Shown one piece after another: positions 1 to 7,877 of a stretch of DNA of 39,534 nt (position 1 is its first letter; every line of letters starts with the position of its first letter). Made by a program: the position numbers and the translations under genes. The notes beneath the pieces are model-generated. The model had not been told where the DNA came from and did not search any database. It worked only from the letters and a program-made list of their open reading frames with translations. Source of the DNA: Gammaproteobacteria bacterium (GTDB lineage Bacteria > Pseudomonadota > Gammaproteobacteria > Thiohalomonadales > Thiohalomonadaceae); the NCBI GenBank assembly GCA_003252455.1, contig QKED01000060.1:1-39534 (forward strand). Reading direction: 5' to 3'.

Positions 1-1
1 C

Positions 2-532
2 CCGCGTTCTGCACCCACCATCTACAACGCCACCCTCATCGGCGCCCCCAAGAGTGAGCTGGGTCAGCGCGCCATGACCCTGCGTCGCGGCACCGGCGGC
101 ATCTTCCGCAACCTCATCATCGCTGGCTTTCCGCTGGAGTCGGTGGACGTCCGGGGCGTCGAGTCGGCACGCCTGACCCAGAGTGGCGAGCTCTCCTTCA
201 GCCACACCTTGATGGAGAACATCGGCCCGGGCGGCAATCACTTCTTCCAGGAGGAGAAGGGCGAGGGGGACGACGATCAGGGCTTCGACGAGGCGCGCTA
301 CTTCGCCGATCCGGCACGTAACAACTACTTGGGTCTCACTGCACACCTGACCAATCGCGCCTACGACATCGTCCACCCGCTCTTCACCCCCACCTCGCGC
401 CCGGATGGGGTGCGTACCGCGCCCATCCCCCAGGAGGAGTTCTGGGACCAGGGGGCCGATTTCCTCGGGGCGATCCGTCCCGGGGTAGCGAGCAGTTGGG
501 TCGACGGCTGGACCGCCTTCCCGCTCAACTGA
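2..532 (+). CDS. C-terminal part of a secreted beta-helix-like protein (5' end outside window)
   Basis: The reading frame is open from the left edge, so only the last 176 or so residues are visible. The protein has short imperfect units of the type 'NATLIGAP...MTLRRGTGGIFRNLIIAGFP', i.e. Asn/Gly-rich turns between short beta strands, which is how right-handed parallel beta-helix surface or secreted proteins look. No catalytic motif of a pectate lyase or similar enzyme is seen in the visible part. An internal ATG at 74 should not be taken as the start because the beta-helix-like pattern begins upstream of it. The gene ends just before a strong hairpin at 549-580. The fold assignment is moderate confidence; the function is unknown. 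Confidence 0.6.
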   Translation, partial: PRSAPTIYNATLIGAPKSELGQRAMTLRRGTGGIFRNLIIAGFPLESVDVRGVESARLTQSGELSFSHTLMENIGPGGNHFFQEEKGEGDDDQGFDEARYFADPARNNYLGLTAHLTNRAYDIVHPLFTPTSRPDGVRTAPIPQEEFWDQGADFLGAIRPGVASSWVDGWTAFPLN

Positions 533-548
533 GAGCCTGCGGTCTGAC

Positions 549-580
549 GCAACAAGGGGCGCCTCGGCGCCCCTTGTTGC
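549..580. terminator. Perfect 15-bp hairpin between convergent genes
   Basis: GCAACAAGGGGCGCC at 549-563 is the exact reverse complement of 566-580, with a two-base centre. It lies between the convergent ends of the beta-helix-like gene and the small secreted-protein gene. There is no clear T run on the plus side, so it may be a bidirectional or non-canonical terminator. Confidence 0.6.
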
Positions 581-609
581 GTGGTGTGTCGGGCCGGCGC
601 CCGTCCCGG

Positions 610-867
610 TTACTTGCTCGCCTTCTTCATCTTGCGCAGTTCGCGATTCTGGCGCTTGGCCTCTTTTTCGGCGTCCTTGCGCGTCTCGTGACCGCCCGAG
701 GTGGTGTAACCTTTGCCGTCGCCGTCCGGGTCGCGGATGGTGCGGAAGGTGCCGTCGGGGTTTTCGACCACGATGATCTCGTCTACGTCGGGGCCCGCCT
801 GGGCCTCAAGGGCGAGGCCGGTACCGAGGGCGAGCAGCAGCAGGGCGGTGGTGAGGGGTGTGTGCAT
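610..867 (-). CDS. Small secreted protein of 85 residues, unknown function
   Basis: ATG at 865-867 is preceded by TAGGAG about 7 bases upstream, which fixes the start. Residues 1-24 form a signal peptide (MHTPLTTALLLLALGTGLAL, then EAQA|GP). The mature part is about 60 residues. It has an acidic stretch with 'ENPDGTFRTIRDPDGDGKG' at about 35-53 and a Lys/Arg/Glu-rich C-terminus (about 62-85), probably helical. I do not recognise a named family. It lies downstream of ygfZ on the same strand with a gap of 113 bases, so it may have its own promoter. A longer frame in the same phase runs back through ygfZ but is only an overlap artefact. Confidence 0.7.
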   Translation of the reverse strand: MHTPLTTALLLLALGTGLALEAQAGPDVDEIIVVENPDGTFRTIRDPDGDGKGYTTSGGHETRKDAEKEAKRQNRELRKMKKASK

Positions 868-980
868 GGGGTGACTCCTAGTCGTGGGATGCCGGCCCCG
901 GTGCGGGGCGCCGAGGAGAGCATAGGGCGCCGCGCCACGAGGGGGCATAATCCTTTCGGGTGTCACCCGCCCGGGGGGGC

Positions 981-2015
981 TCAGGCGAAGGGGTAGGGGA
1001 GCTCGCGCAGGGTAAGCTTGGGGCCGTCGTCCGCCTGCAGGTGCAGGTCGTCCGCCTCGGCGCTGCTGATCTCGGCCACGCAGAGCAGGTCGTAGCCACC
1101 GCCGGGGGCGGCGGCGGAGTCCACTACCTTGCCCGCCCCTTGGCCACTGCTGGAGCCGGGGGCGAAGAGCGAATCGCCGGCCAGCGGTGCCGTCTCGGCG
1201 TCCACATGGGCCAGATACATGCGACGTTTCAGTTGCCCCAGATACTGCATTCGGGCGACGATCTCCTGCCCCGGGTAACACCCCTTCTTGAAGCTGAGGC
1301 CGCCGATGAGCTGCATGTTGAGCATCTGCGGCACGAACGCCTCCAGGGTCGCGGCGGTGACCAGCGGCAGGCCGTGACGGATCTCGCCGAGGGCCCAGAC
1401 ACGCTCGCCCACCGGGCGGGCGGTGGTGGTGAGAGCCTGCCAGAGTGGCTCCAGGGCATGGTCCGGGCCGTGCAGCTCGAAGCGTTCGGCGCCGGGCAGA
1501 CGGATGACGGTGATAGCGTCCGCCTGCACCACGGCGTCGGCCTCGCTGGGCAGGGTGCCGAGCTGGGCAGCGAGGGCCGCCTCGGCGCCAGGCCCGGCCA
1601 GGCCGAAGCGCACTAGCGTGTCGCTCAGGTTGGTGAGGGTCACCTTGGAGCGCAGGATGAACATGCCAAGACGGCGGGTGAAGGGCTCCACCAGGTCGCC
1701 GGACAGGCGCAGGTGCGGTTCGCCCTCGCGCACGAAGACGCGCAGGGAGGCGAGGATGCGCCCCTTCGGGGTACAGTAGTTGTTCAGACGTGAGTGGTCG
1801 TCGGCCTGCTGCTTTACATCGTTGGTGAACTGGTTGTGCAGGAACTCGCGGGCCTCCTCGCCCGCGGCGCGCACCACGGCGTAGTGCGAGAGGTCGGCGA
1901 GGATGCACCCGTCGGCCGCGGCCAGTTCGCCCGCCGCGTCGCCGAAGCCGGTGACTCGGCCCGCCTCGATCTCGGCCCCTGCCGCCGCGAGAAACGCCTG
2001 CCATGTACTGTTCAT
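981..2015 (-). CDS. ygfZ: Folate-binding tRNA-modifying / Fe-S maintenance protein YgfZ
   Basis: The 344-residue product belongs to the GcvT-like folate-binding family. It carries the YgfZ signature KGCYPGQE at residues 244-251 (Cys246 is the family's conserved cysteine) and the N-terminal block 'FLHNQFTNDV' near residues 59-68. In E. coli YgfZ supports assembly or repair of certain Fe-S enzymes, including MiaB, through a folate-dependent step. Start ATG at 2013-2015 has GAGGAG just upstream. It is divergently oriented from sdhC across only 84 bases, which links an Fe-S maintenance factor to an Fe-S/flavin complex. E. coli also keeps ygfZ near sdhE (ygfY) and ygfX, so the association is conserved though rearranged here. 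Confidence 0.92.
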   Translation of the reverse strand: MNSTWQAFLAAAGAEIEAGRVTGFGDAAGELAAADGCILADLSHYAVVRAAGEEAREFLHNQFTNDVKQQADDHSRLNNYCTPKGRILASLRVFVREGEPHLRLSGDLVEPFTRRLGMFILRSKVTLTNLSDTLVRFGLAGPGAEAALAAQLGTLPSEADAVVQADAITVIRLPGAERFELHGPDHALEPLWQALTTTARPVGERVWALGEIRHGLPLVTAATLEAFVPQMLNMQLIGGLSFKKGCYPGQEIVARMQYLGQLKRRMYLAHVDAETAPLAGDSLFAPGSSSGQGAGKVVDSAAAPGGGYDLLCVAEISSAEADDLHLQADDGPKLTLRELPYPFA

Positions 2016-2099
2016 CGATTGTCTCCTCGCGGGCCACGGAGGCCGTCGCGTCTAAAGGGTGGATGGACTTGGACCAAAACCTGGGTAAAACTGCATCAC

Positions 2100-2483
2100 A
2101 TGCCGATAACACGTCAACCACATCGCTTCCTCGACCTGCGCCGCATCCGCTTCCCGGTCAATGCGCTGCTCTCCATCTCGCACCGCGTCAGCGGCATGGG
2201 ATTGGTGCTGTTGCTGCCGCTACCCATCTACCTATTTGATAGCGCGGTGCACTCGCCTCAAGGCTTCAATGCGGCACAGGCGCTCCTCGCCCAGGGGTGG
2301 GTGCGGTTGGCGCTGACGCTGTTCCTCTGGGGGCTGCTGCACCACCTCGCCTCGGGCCTGCGCTGTCTGCTCATCGATCTGGACATCGGGGTTGAGCTGA
2401 AGTCGGCACTCGGCAGTGCACGGGCGTTGCTCTGGCTCTCGCCACTACTACTGCTCTTCTCGGCCTGGGTGGTGTGCGCATGA
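2100..2483 (+). CDS. sdhC: Succinate dehydrogenase cytochrome b556 subunit
   Basis: 127-residue membrane subunit of complex II. It has three hydrophobic segments (about 28-46, 66-88 and 106-125). The motif 'RFPVNALLSISHRVSG' near the N-terminus is the SdhC quinone-site region, and HHLASGLRCLLID at 81-93 contains the probable haem b ligand His82 (family pattern HxxxGxR). The ATG at 2100 is chosen because it gives the usual family N-terminus; an open frame extends further upstream but is not family-like. The ribosome binding site is weak. It overlaps sdhD by four bases (ATGA), so translation is coupled. It anchors SdhAB in the inner membrane and passes electrons to quinone. Confidence 0.93.
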   Translation: MPITRQPHRFLDLRRIRFPVNALLSISHRVSGMGLVLLLPLPIYLFDSAVHSPQGFNAAQALLAQGWVRLALTLFLWGLLHHLASGLRCLLIDLDIGVELKSALGSARALLWLSPLLLLFSAWVVCA

Positions 2484-2818
2484 GTGAGACCTTGAGCGGC
2501 CTGCGCGCCTGGCTGTTACAGCGCCTGAGTGCGGTCTATATGGCCCTGTACCTGGTTTTTCTACCGCTGATGGTGGCCATCGTCGGCCCCCAGGGCTATT
2601 CGGGGTGGCACGACCTCTTCGCCAGACCGGTGGTCTCGGTGACCAGCGCCATCTTCGCCATCGCCCTGCTGCTGCACATCTGGGTCGGTGTGCGCGATGT
2701 CTGCCTCGACTATCTGCACCACCCTTGGGTGCGCCTCGGCGTGCTCAGCCTGCTCGGCACTTGGCTGCTGGCCATGGGCTTTTGGGTGGCGCGTATCCTT
2801 ATCAATGTGAGTGTCTGA
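2480..2818 (+). CDS. sdhD: Succinate dehydrogenase membrane anchor subunit
   Basis: 112-residue hydrophobic protein with three predicted membrane helices (about 18-36, 52-73 and 86-106). The motif [13 protein letters not shown] at 66-78 is the SdhD signature, with His66 at the family's haem/quinone-site position. The start is ATG 2480, overlapping the sdhC stop as ATGA; a GTG two codons earlier is possible but less likely. With SdhC it holds the catalytic subunits on the cytoplasmic face of the membrane. The stop at 2816-2818 is one base away from the preferred sdhA start. Confidence 0.92.
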   Translation: MSETLSGLRAWLLQRLSAVYMALYLVFLPLMVAIVGPQGYSGWHDLFARPVVSVTSAIFAIALLLHIWVGVRDVCLDYLHHPWVRLGVLSLLGTWLLAMGFWVARILINVSV

Positions 2819-2819
2819 T

Positions 2820-4580
2820 ATGGCCCTGGCGAAACGCCGCTTCGATACCCTGGTGATCGGTGCCGGTGGCGCCGGTCTGCGCGCCGCGCTGCAACTGGCC
2901 CAGGCCCAGGCCACCGTGGCGGTGGTGAGCAAGGTCTTCCCCACCCGTTCGCACACGGTGGCGGCCCAGGGCGGGATCAACGCCGCGCTGGCCAACGTCA
3001 CCGAGGATAACTGGCACTGGCACATGTACGACACGGTCAAGGGCAGTGACTGGCTCGGTGACCAGGACGCCATCGAGTACATGTGCCGTGCCGCCGCGCA
3101 GACGGTGATCGAGCTGGAGCACGCCGGGGTGCCCTTTTCGCGCCTCGACAACGGCAAGATCTACCAGCGCCCCTTCGGCGGCCAGAGTCGCAACTTCGGC
3201 GGTGACCAGGCCACCCGTACCTGCGCCGCCGCCGACCGCACCGGCCACGCCCTGCTGCACACCCTCTATCAGCAGAACATCCAGGCCAAGACGCACTTCT
3301 TCGACGAATACTTCGCCATCGACCTGATCCGCGACGCGCAGGGTTACATCCTCGGTGCCCTGGTGCTGGAGATCGCCACCGGTGAGCCGCTGCTCATCGA
3401 GGCCAAGACCACCCTGCTGGCCACCGGCGGGGTGGGGCAGATCTTCCGCACCAACACCAATGCCCACATCAACACCGGCGATGGCCTGGGCATGGCCCTG
3501 CGTGCCGGGATCCCGCTCCAGGATATGGAGTTCTTCCAATTCCACCCCACCGGCATCGCCGGCAAGGGGATGCTCATCAGCGAGGGCGCGCGCGGTGAGG
3601 GGGGCTATCTGGTCAACGGCGAGGGGGAGCGCTTCATGCAGCGCTACGCCCCCCACGCCCTCGACCTGGCCAGCCGTGACGTGGTCAGCCGGGCCATCTA
3701 CACCGAGGTGGCCGAGGGGCGCGGCTGTGGGCCGCACAAGGACCACGTGCTGCTGAAGATCGACCACCTCGGCGAGGAGGTGGTGGCCAAGCGCCTGCCC
3801 GGTATTCGCGCCATGGCGCAGACCTTCCTGCACCTCGACCCGGCGCGCGAACCGATCCCGGTCTACCCCACCGCCCACTACACCATGGGCGGCATCCCCA
3901 CCGACCGTCACGGTCGCGTGGTGGTCCCCGCAGGCCACGGCGAGGAGGCGATCAGCGGGCTCTACGCGGTGGGCGAGTGTGCCTGCGTCTCGGTGCACGG
4001 GGCCAATCGTCTGGGCGGTAATTCGCTGCTCGACATCGTGGTGTTCGGCCGTGCGGCGGGTAACCATATCATCGACTACCTGGCCGAGAACCCCTTCCAC
4101 CGCCCCCTCGACGAGGCGAGCGTCGAGGGGGCCATGGCGCGCCTCGTGCGCTGGGAGCGCCCCGAGGGGGAGGAGACGGTGGCGGGCCTGCGCAAAAAGA
4201 TGCAGAAGGCGATGGAGACCTATTGCGGGGTGTTCCGCACCGAGGCGAAGTTGACAGAAGGGGTGGCCGCCATCGAGGCGCTCATCGGGCGGCTCGACCA
4301 GGTGGCGATCCACGATCACAGCCGGGTCTTCAACACCCAGCGTATCGAGGCGCTGGAGTTGGAGAACCTGCTCCAGTGCGCCCTGGCCACCGTGGTCTCG
4401 GCCCTCGGGCGCACCGAGAGTCGCGGCGCACATACCCGTGTCGACTATCCTGAGCGTGACGATACCCATTGGCTGCGTCACTCGCTCTTCTTTCTCGAAG
4501 CGGCGCGCCTCGACTATAAGCCCGTGCGCATGAAACCGCTCTCGGTGGAGAGCTTCCCGCCCAAGCCGAGGGTCTACTGA
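2820..4580 (+). CDS. sdhA: Succinate dehydrogenase flavoprotein subunit
   Basis: 586-residue catalytic subunit that oxidises succinate to fumarate. The dinucleotide-binding GAGGAG lies at residues 14-19, and '[13 protein letters not shown]' places the covalent-FAD histidine at His45, the same number as in E. coli. Substrate-site blocks 'QFHPTGIAG' and '[13 protein letters not shown]' and the C-terminal '[18 protein letters not shown]' are intact. I prefer ATG 2820 over an in-frame GTG at 2811, because the former gives the standard N-terminus and avoids overlap with sdhD. The stop overlaps the sdhB ATG by one base (TGATG). L-aspartate oxidase at 8613-10232 is a paralogue. Confidence 0.97.
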   Translation: MALAKRRFDTLVIGAGGAGLRAALQLAQAQATVAVVSKVFPTRSHTVAAQGGINAALANVTEDNWHWHMYDTVKGSDWLGDQDAIEYMCRAAAQTVIELEHAGVPFSRLDNGKIYQRPFGGQSRNFGGDQATRTCAAADRTGHALLHTLYQQNIQAKTHFFDEYFAIDLIRDAQGYILGALVLEIATGEPLLIEAKTTLLATGGVGQIFRTNTNAHINTGDGLGMALRAGIPLQDMEFFQFHPTGIAGKGMLISEGARGEGGYLVNGEGERFMQRYAPHALDLASRDVVSRAIYTEVAEGRGCGPHKDHVLLKIDHLGEEVVAKRLPGIRAMAQTFLHLDPAREPIPVYPTAHYTMGGIPTDRHGRVVVPAGHGEEAISGLYAVGECACVSVHGANRLGGNSLLDIVVFGRAAGNHIIDYLAENPFHRPLDEASVEGAMARLVRWERPEGEETVAGLRKKMQKAMETYCGVFRTEAKLTEGVAAIEALIGRLDQVAIHDHSRVFNTQRIEALELENLLQCALATVVSALGRTESRGAHTRVDYPERDDTHWLRHSLFFLEAARLDYKPVRMKPLSVESFPPKPRVY

Positions 4581-5278
4581 TGCGCTTCCTCATCTATCGC
4601 TACCGTCCGGAGCAAGATAGCGAACCGCACATGCAGCCGTTCGAACTGAACGATGTCGCCCCCGGCACCATGCTGCGCGAGGCACTCATCCGGCTCAAGG
4701 CGGAGCAGGACGAGAGCCTCACCTTCCGTCACTCCTGTGGTGAGGGGGTGTGCGGCTCCGACGGCCTCAACATCAACGGGCGCAACGGCCTCGGTTGCAT
4801 CACCCCGCTGGCCGAGCTCAAGGAGCCCATCGAGGTGCGCCCGCTCCCCGGCCTGCCGGTGGTACGCGACCTGGTGGTCGACATGGGCGAGTTCTTCCGC
4901 CACTACAAGGTGGTCAAGCCCTACCTGATCCGCAAGGAGCCGGAGCCCGAGGTGGAGGTGTTGCAGAGCCCGGAGGAGCGCGACCGCCTCGACGGCCTCT
5001 ACGAGTGCATCCTCTGCGGCTGCTGCTCCACCGCCTGCCCCTCCTTCTGGTGGAACCCGGACAAGTTCCGGGGCCCGGCGGCGCTGTTGCAGGCGTGGCG
5101 CTTTCTCGCCGACAGCCGCGACCAGGCCACCGACGAGCGTCTGGCGGAGCTGGAGGGGCCGTTCAAGCTGTTCCGTTGCCACACCATCATGAACTGTGTC
5201 GAGGTCTGCCCCAAAGGGCTCAATCCGACCCGCGCCATCGGTGAGATCCGCAAACTGATGCTCAAGAGGTCGGTGTGA
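4580..5278 (+). CDS. sdhB: Succinate dehydrogenase iron-sulfur subunit
   Basis: 232-residue electron-transfer subunit. The [2Fe-2S] motif is Cys53, Cys58, Asp61, Cys73, including the Asp found in the E. coli protein in place of a cysteine. CILCGCCSTACP supplies Cys143, 146, 149 and 153. CHTIMNCVEVCPKGLNP supplies Cys200, 206 and 210. Together these support the [4Fe-4S] and [3Fe-4S] clusters. The length is normal for the family. The end overlaps the following sdhE start by four bases (GTGA). Confidence 0.97.
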   Translation: MRFLIYRYRPEQDSEPHMQPFELNDVAPGTMLREALIRLKAEQDESLTFRHSCGEGVCGSDGLNINGRNGLGCITPLAELKEPIEVRPLPGLPVVRDLVVDMGEFFRHYKVVKPYLIRKEPEPEVEVLQSPEERDRLDGLYECILCGCCSTACPSFWWNPDKFRGPAALLQAWRFLADSRDQATDERLAELEGPFKLFRCHTIMNCVEVCPKGLNPTRAIGEIRKLMLKRSV

Positions 5279-5529
5279 GCCTCATCGCCCCCCTTACCCC
5301 TGCGTTGCGCTGGCGCTGTCGTCGCGGCATGTTGGAGTTGGATCTACTCCTCGAACGCTTCCTGGAGCGGGGCTACGCCGCCCTCGATGCCACTGGGCAG
5401 GCGCAGTTCGAGCGCCTGCTCGGTCACCCCGACCCGCAGCTGCACGACTGGCTGCTCGGGCTCGACCCGCCACCTGCCACGGATCCGGCCCTCGCCCATG
5501 TCATCCAGGCCGTACGCGACGCCACTTGA
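5275..5529 (+). CDS. sdhE: Succinate dehydrogenase assembly (flavinylation) factor SdhE
   Basis: 84-residue protein with the SdhE/YgfY signature RRGMLELD at 16-23, containing the RGxxE residues needed for FAD attachment to SdhA in characterised homologues. The start is GTG 5275, which overlaps the sdhB stop and is the only start that includes the motif with a normal N-terminus. Being translationally coupled to sdhCDAB fits a role in maturing SdhA. The same family was once called CptB, proposed antitoxin of the YgfX/CptA pair. Confidence 0.92.
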   Translation: MSLIAPLTPALRWRCRRGMLELDLLLERFLERGYAALDATGQAQFERLLGHPDPQLHDWLLGLDPPPATDPALAHVIQAVRDAT

Positions 5530-5968
5530 GCTGCGCCTCGGGCGTGCCCCGCTGTTGCGCCTGCTCTACCTTGCCCTGCACCTCGCCGCACTCGTGGTCG
5601 CACCGCTCATCGACGCGGGCCCCTGGCTTGCCGCCCCGCTCACCCTATTGGTGTTCGGTGTGGGCCTCTATGGCTGGCGCAGTGACCCGGCCCTGGGTGG
5701 TCCCGCCGAGGTGTGGCTCTGGCAGGGTGACGACCTCTGGTACGACGACCAGGGGCGTGCCTGGCGTCTGCAGCCGAACCGCTTTCGCTCGCCCTGGCTC
5801 TGCGTGCTGGCGTTGCGGCTGGAGGGCGCGTCTGGGTGGCATCCTGGGTACCACCTCAGTCGTTTGGTGACCCCGTACTCGGTGGGAGGCGAGGCGCACC
5901 GGCGCCTGCGTGTGCGTCTGATGCTCCCTTCACCCCCGGATCGCGAGCCCCCCGTACGCCACGGATAA
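5498..5968 (+). CDS. YgfX/CptA-like small inner-membrane protein
   Basis: 156-residue protein starting at ATG 5498, overlapping sdhE by 32 bases. It begins with a basic/polar 'PLELRLGRAP' and two membrane helices (about 21-40 and 43-60), followed by a soluble domain with 'VWLWQGDDLWYDDQGRAWRLQ'. That layout matches the YgfX family: an N-terminal hairpin in the membrane and a C-terminal beta-rich part. In E. coli ygfX sits directly after sdhE (ygfY) and has been described as a membrane toxin acting on cytoskeletal proteins; that activity is disputed and cannot be inferred here. The family call rests on layout and position more than on exact motifs. Confidence 0.68.
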   Translation: MSSRPYATPLELRLGRAPLLRLLYLALHLAALVVAPLIDAGPWLAAPLTLLVFGVGLYGWRSDPALGGPAEVWLWQGDDLWYDDQGRAWRLQPNRFRSPWLCVLALRLEGASGWHPGYHLSRLVTPYSVGGEAHRRLRVRLMLPSPPDREPPVRHG

Positions 5969-6011
5969 CCCCCTGCAGAGACACGCTTCCGCACCCTCGG
6001 GTGCATGGCGT

Positions 6012-6017
6012 TATAAT
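6012..6017 (+). promoter_or_regulatory. Candidate sigma-70 -10 box upstream of the unknown/diguanylate-cyclase pair
   Basis: A perfect TATAAT lies 36 bases before the ATG at 6053. No good -35 hexamer is found at 16-19 bases upstream, so the call rests on the -10 only. Confidence 0.4.
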
Positions 6018-6052
6018 CGAAAAAAAACCTGTGAGTGTGGAGGCGTAACGCC

Positions 6053-6745
6053 ATGGTCGATGTCAATCTGCGCATACCCAACCTCGATCAAGAGATGGAC
6101 ATACTCGCCGATACCACTTGGGTGGATGCGCGTCGGCGACGCCTCATGACGCCGCGGCTGGAGGATGGGCGTATTCACTTCGAGGAGCGCGCGCTGGAGC
6201 CCTTCAGCCCCTTGCCGGGTCACCCCGAGCGCCCGGTGAGCGAGCTGTTTCTGTGCAACGAGCAGCGCCACTTCATGCTGCGGCGCATCGGGTCGGTAAA
6301 TCTCTACACCCCGAGCTTCGCCGGTTGGCGCGGCCCCTCGTTGCAGATCGAGCCGGAGATTATTGCCGACCTCATCGACATCTATCAGGGACTGGTGGGG
6401 CTCAGCACCTACGACAGTCTGTTCAAGGAGAAGGCCTACGCGCGCTTCTTCACCGACCTACTGGCGGCCTGGCACTCCGACGAGTTGCAGGTGAAGGTCA
6501 ACGGCAGCCTCTACCAGGGGCTCAGCCTGCTCTATGAACTCGGTATCATCGCCGCCCTCGACGCCACGCCCGGCGACCTGGACCCCAACAGCCCCATACC
6601 CCTGGTGATGCTCAAGCTCGATGGCGCCATCCAGGGGCACGAGCGCCAGCACTACAAGGAGCTACTCATCGGCCTCTTCGGCCACGCGCTGATTCACGAG
6701 GAGGCGTGGGTGCCCGCCTTCTCCACCCGAAAGGGGCGCGCATGA
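6053..6745 (+). CDS. Unknown protein, 230 residues, coupled to a diguanylate cyclase
   Basis: I do not recognise a family. ATG 6053 follows GTGGAGG at a good distance; an upstream in-frame GTG at 6035 would overlap that ribosome binding site. The product looks soluble and mostly helical in its second half, with no signal peptide, membrane helix or cysteine motif. Conspicuous blocks are 'PSFAGWRGPSLQIEPEIIADLIDIYQ' (in pieces at about 84-110) and a C-terminal 'HERQHYKELL'. Its stop overlaps the start of the response regulator gene as ATGA, so the two are translated together and probably work together. A partner or sensor for the cyclase is a reasonable guess only. Confidence 0.75.
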   Translation: MVDVNLRIPNLDQEMDILADTTWVDARRRRLMTPRLEDGRIHFEERALEPFSPLPGHPERPVSELFLCNEQRHFMLRRIGSVNLYTPSFAGWRGPSLQIEPEIIADLIDIYQGLVGLSTYDSLFKEKAYARFFTDLLAAWHSDELQVKVNGSLYQGLSLLYELGIIAALDATPGDLDPNSPIPLVMLKLDGAIQGHERQHYKELLIGLFGHALIHEEAWVPAFSTRKGRA

Positions 6746-7746
6746 GTGACTGCATCGCCGAGCAGCCCCTGGGTTTCGATAGCCTCTCGGTGCTGGTGGT
6801 CGAAGATGATCTGCTGATCCAGCGTTTCGTCGAGGCCCTGCTGCAGGCCGAGGGGTGCCGCCAGGTGCAACTCTGCACCAGCGCCGAACAGGCCCTCGAT
6901 TGGCTCGGGCTGGATGGCGAGGGCGGGGGAGTGCGCGACCTCGACGTCGTGCTGATGGATATCAACCTGCCGGGGATGGATGGCTTCGAGCTGACCCAGC
7001 GTATCAAGGCGCGGCCCGAGTACCACGACCTGCCCATCGCCTTCACCACCGCGAGCAACGACGACGCCTATCTGGAGCGTGCCTTCGCCATCGGTGCCAG
7101 CGACTTCATCACCAAGCCGGTGCGCCGCATCGAACTGTTGGCCCGTGTGCGGACCCTGGCCAAGCAGCGGCGCCTGGCCCAGGCCCTGCGTCATCTGGCC
7201 TACTACGACGCCCTCACCGGATTGCCCAACCGCACCCTGCTACGTGATCGCTTCGAGCAGTTGGCGGCGCGTGCCGAGCGCAATCAGTCCAGCTTCGCGC
7301 TGCTGTTCATGGATCTGGATCGCTTCAAGTCGATCAACGACTCCCTCGGCCACGACGTGGGAGACCAGGCCCTCTGCCTGCTCTCCGAACAGCTCGCCGC
7401 ACGCCTACGCCGCAGCGATACCCTGGCGCGCATCGGTGGCGACGAGTTCGTGGTGCTGGTCGACGAGGTGGCTGAGGTCGAGGAGGTGACGCGCCTCGCC
7501 GGCGACCTGCTCGATGCGGTGGCGCAACCCCTGCTGCTTGGGGAGCGCACCTGGTGTCTGGGGGCGAGTATCGGCATCGCGCTATATCCCTACGATGGCG
7601 AGGGGTATGATGAGCTGATGGGGGCGGCCGACCGCAGCATGTATCTGGCCAAGGAGCGGCGCCTGGGGAGCTACTGCCTGAGCAGCGGCGAGTGTGGCGG
7701 TGGGCCCCTGAACGAGCCGGGCGAGGGGATCGAGTTCGGCGGCTGA
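6742..7746 (+). CDS. Response regulator with GGDEF output (diguanylate cyclase)
   Basis: 334 residues. An N-terminal receiver domain spans about 15-140, with acidic pocket Glu21-Asp22-Asp23, phospho-acceptor Asp73 (VVLMDINLPG) and Lys125. The GGDEF domain spans about 155-320. The active-site motif GGDEF at 232-236 is intact, and RRSD at 223-226, five residues before it, fits the product-inhibition I-site (RxxD). It should therefore make cyclic di-GMP under phosphorylation control. The cognate kinase is not next to it. ATG 6742 overlaps the upstream unknown gene. The next gene downstream is a Crp-family regulator, which could be a c-di-GMP-linked output, but no binding motif proves this. Confidence 0.92.
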   Translation: MSDCIAEQPLGFDSLSVLVVEDDLLIQRFVEALLQAEGCRQVQLCTSAEQALDWLGLDGEGGGVRDLDVVLMDINLPGMDGFELTQRIKARPEYHDLPIAFTTASNDDAYLERAFAIGASDFITKPVRRIELLARVRTLAKQRRLAQALRHLAYYDALTGLPNRTLLRDRFEQLAARAERNQSSFALLFMDLDRFKSINDSLGHDVGDQALCLLSEQLAARLRRSDTLARIGGDEFVVLVDEVAEVEEVTRLAGDLLDAVAQPLLLGERTWCLGASIGIALYPYDGEGYDELMGAADRSMYLAKERRLGSYCLSSGECGGGPLNEPGEGIEFGG

Positions 7747-7769
7747 ATCGTTGATTACAGTTATACAGT

Positions 7770-7795
7770 TCACACTTACGAGGCGCGAAGTGTGA
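7770..7795. promoter_or_regulatory. Inverted repeat TCACACTT-N10-AAGTGTGA upstream of the Crp-family gene
   Basis: Perfect 8-bp arms at 7770-7777 and 7788-7795, about 80 bases before the Crp-family start. The arms contain TGTGA/TCACA, the half-site recognised by Crp proteins with Arg/Glu/Arg in the recognition helix, but the half-sites point outward instead of in the canonical TGTGA-N6-TCACA order. It may be an operator or a stem-loop ending the diguanylate cyclase transcript. Confidence 0.45.
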
Positions 7796-7877
7796 GAAAT
7801 CGCACCCTTGTCGTCCGATTAGGTTATTATTGGCCGACGCGCATATTAGAAAATCAATTAGCTAAGACGACCCGCTC

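Noticed and set aside
610-2121. Long 503-codon minus-strand frame covering ygfZ
   Set aside because: Only its last 85 codons (the small secreted protein) are real; the rest is an Arg/Pro-rich antisense-like frame out of phase with ygfZ, which has clear family motifs.
2802-4481. 559-codon minus-strand frame opposite sdhA
   Set aside because: It is the typical complement of a high-GC coding gene (His/Val/Gly-rich); sdhA motifs are unambiguous on the plus strand.
7770-7795. Canonical Crp binding site
   Set aside because: Half-sites are in outward orientation with a 16-base separation rather than TGTGA-N6-TCACA, so it was listed only as an inverted repeat.
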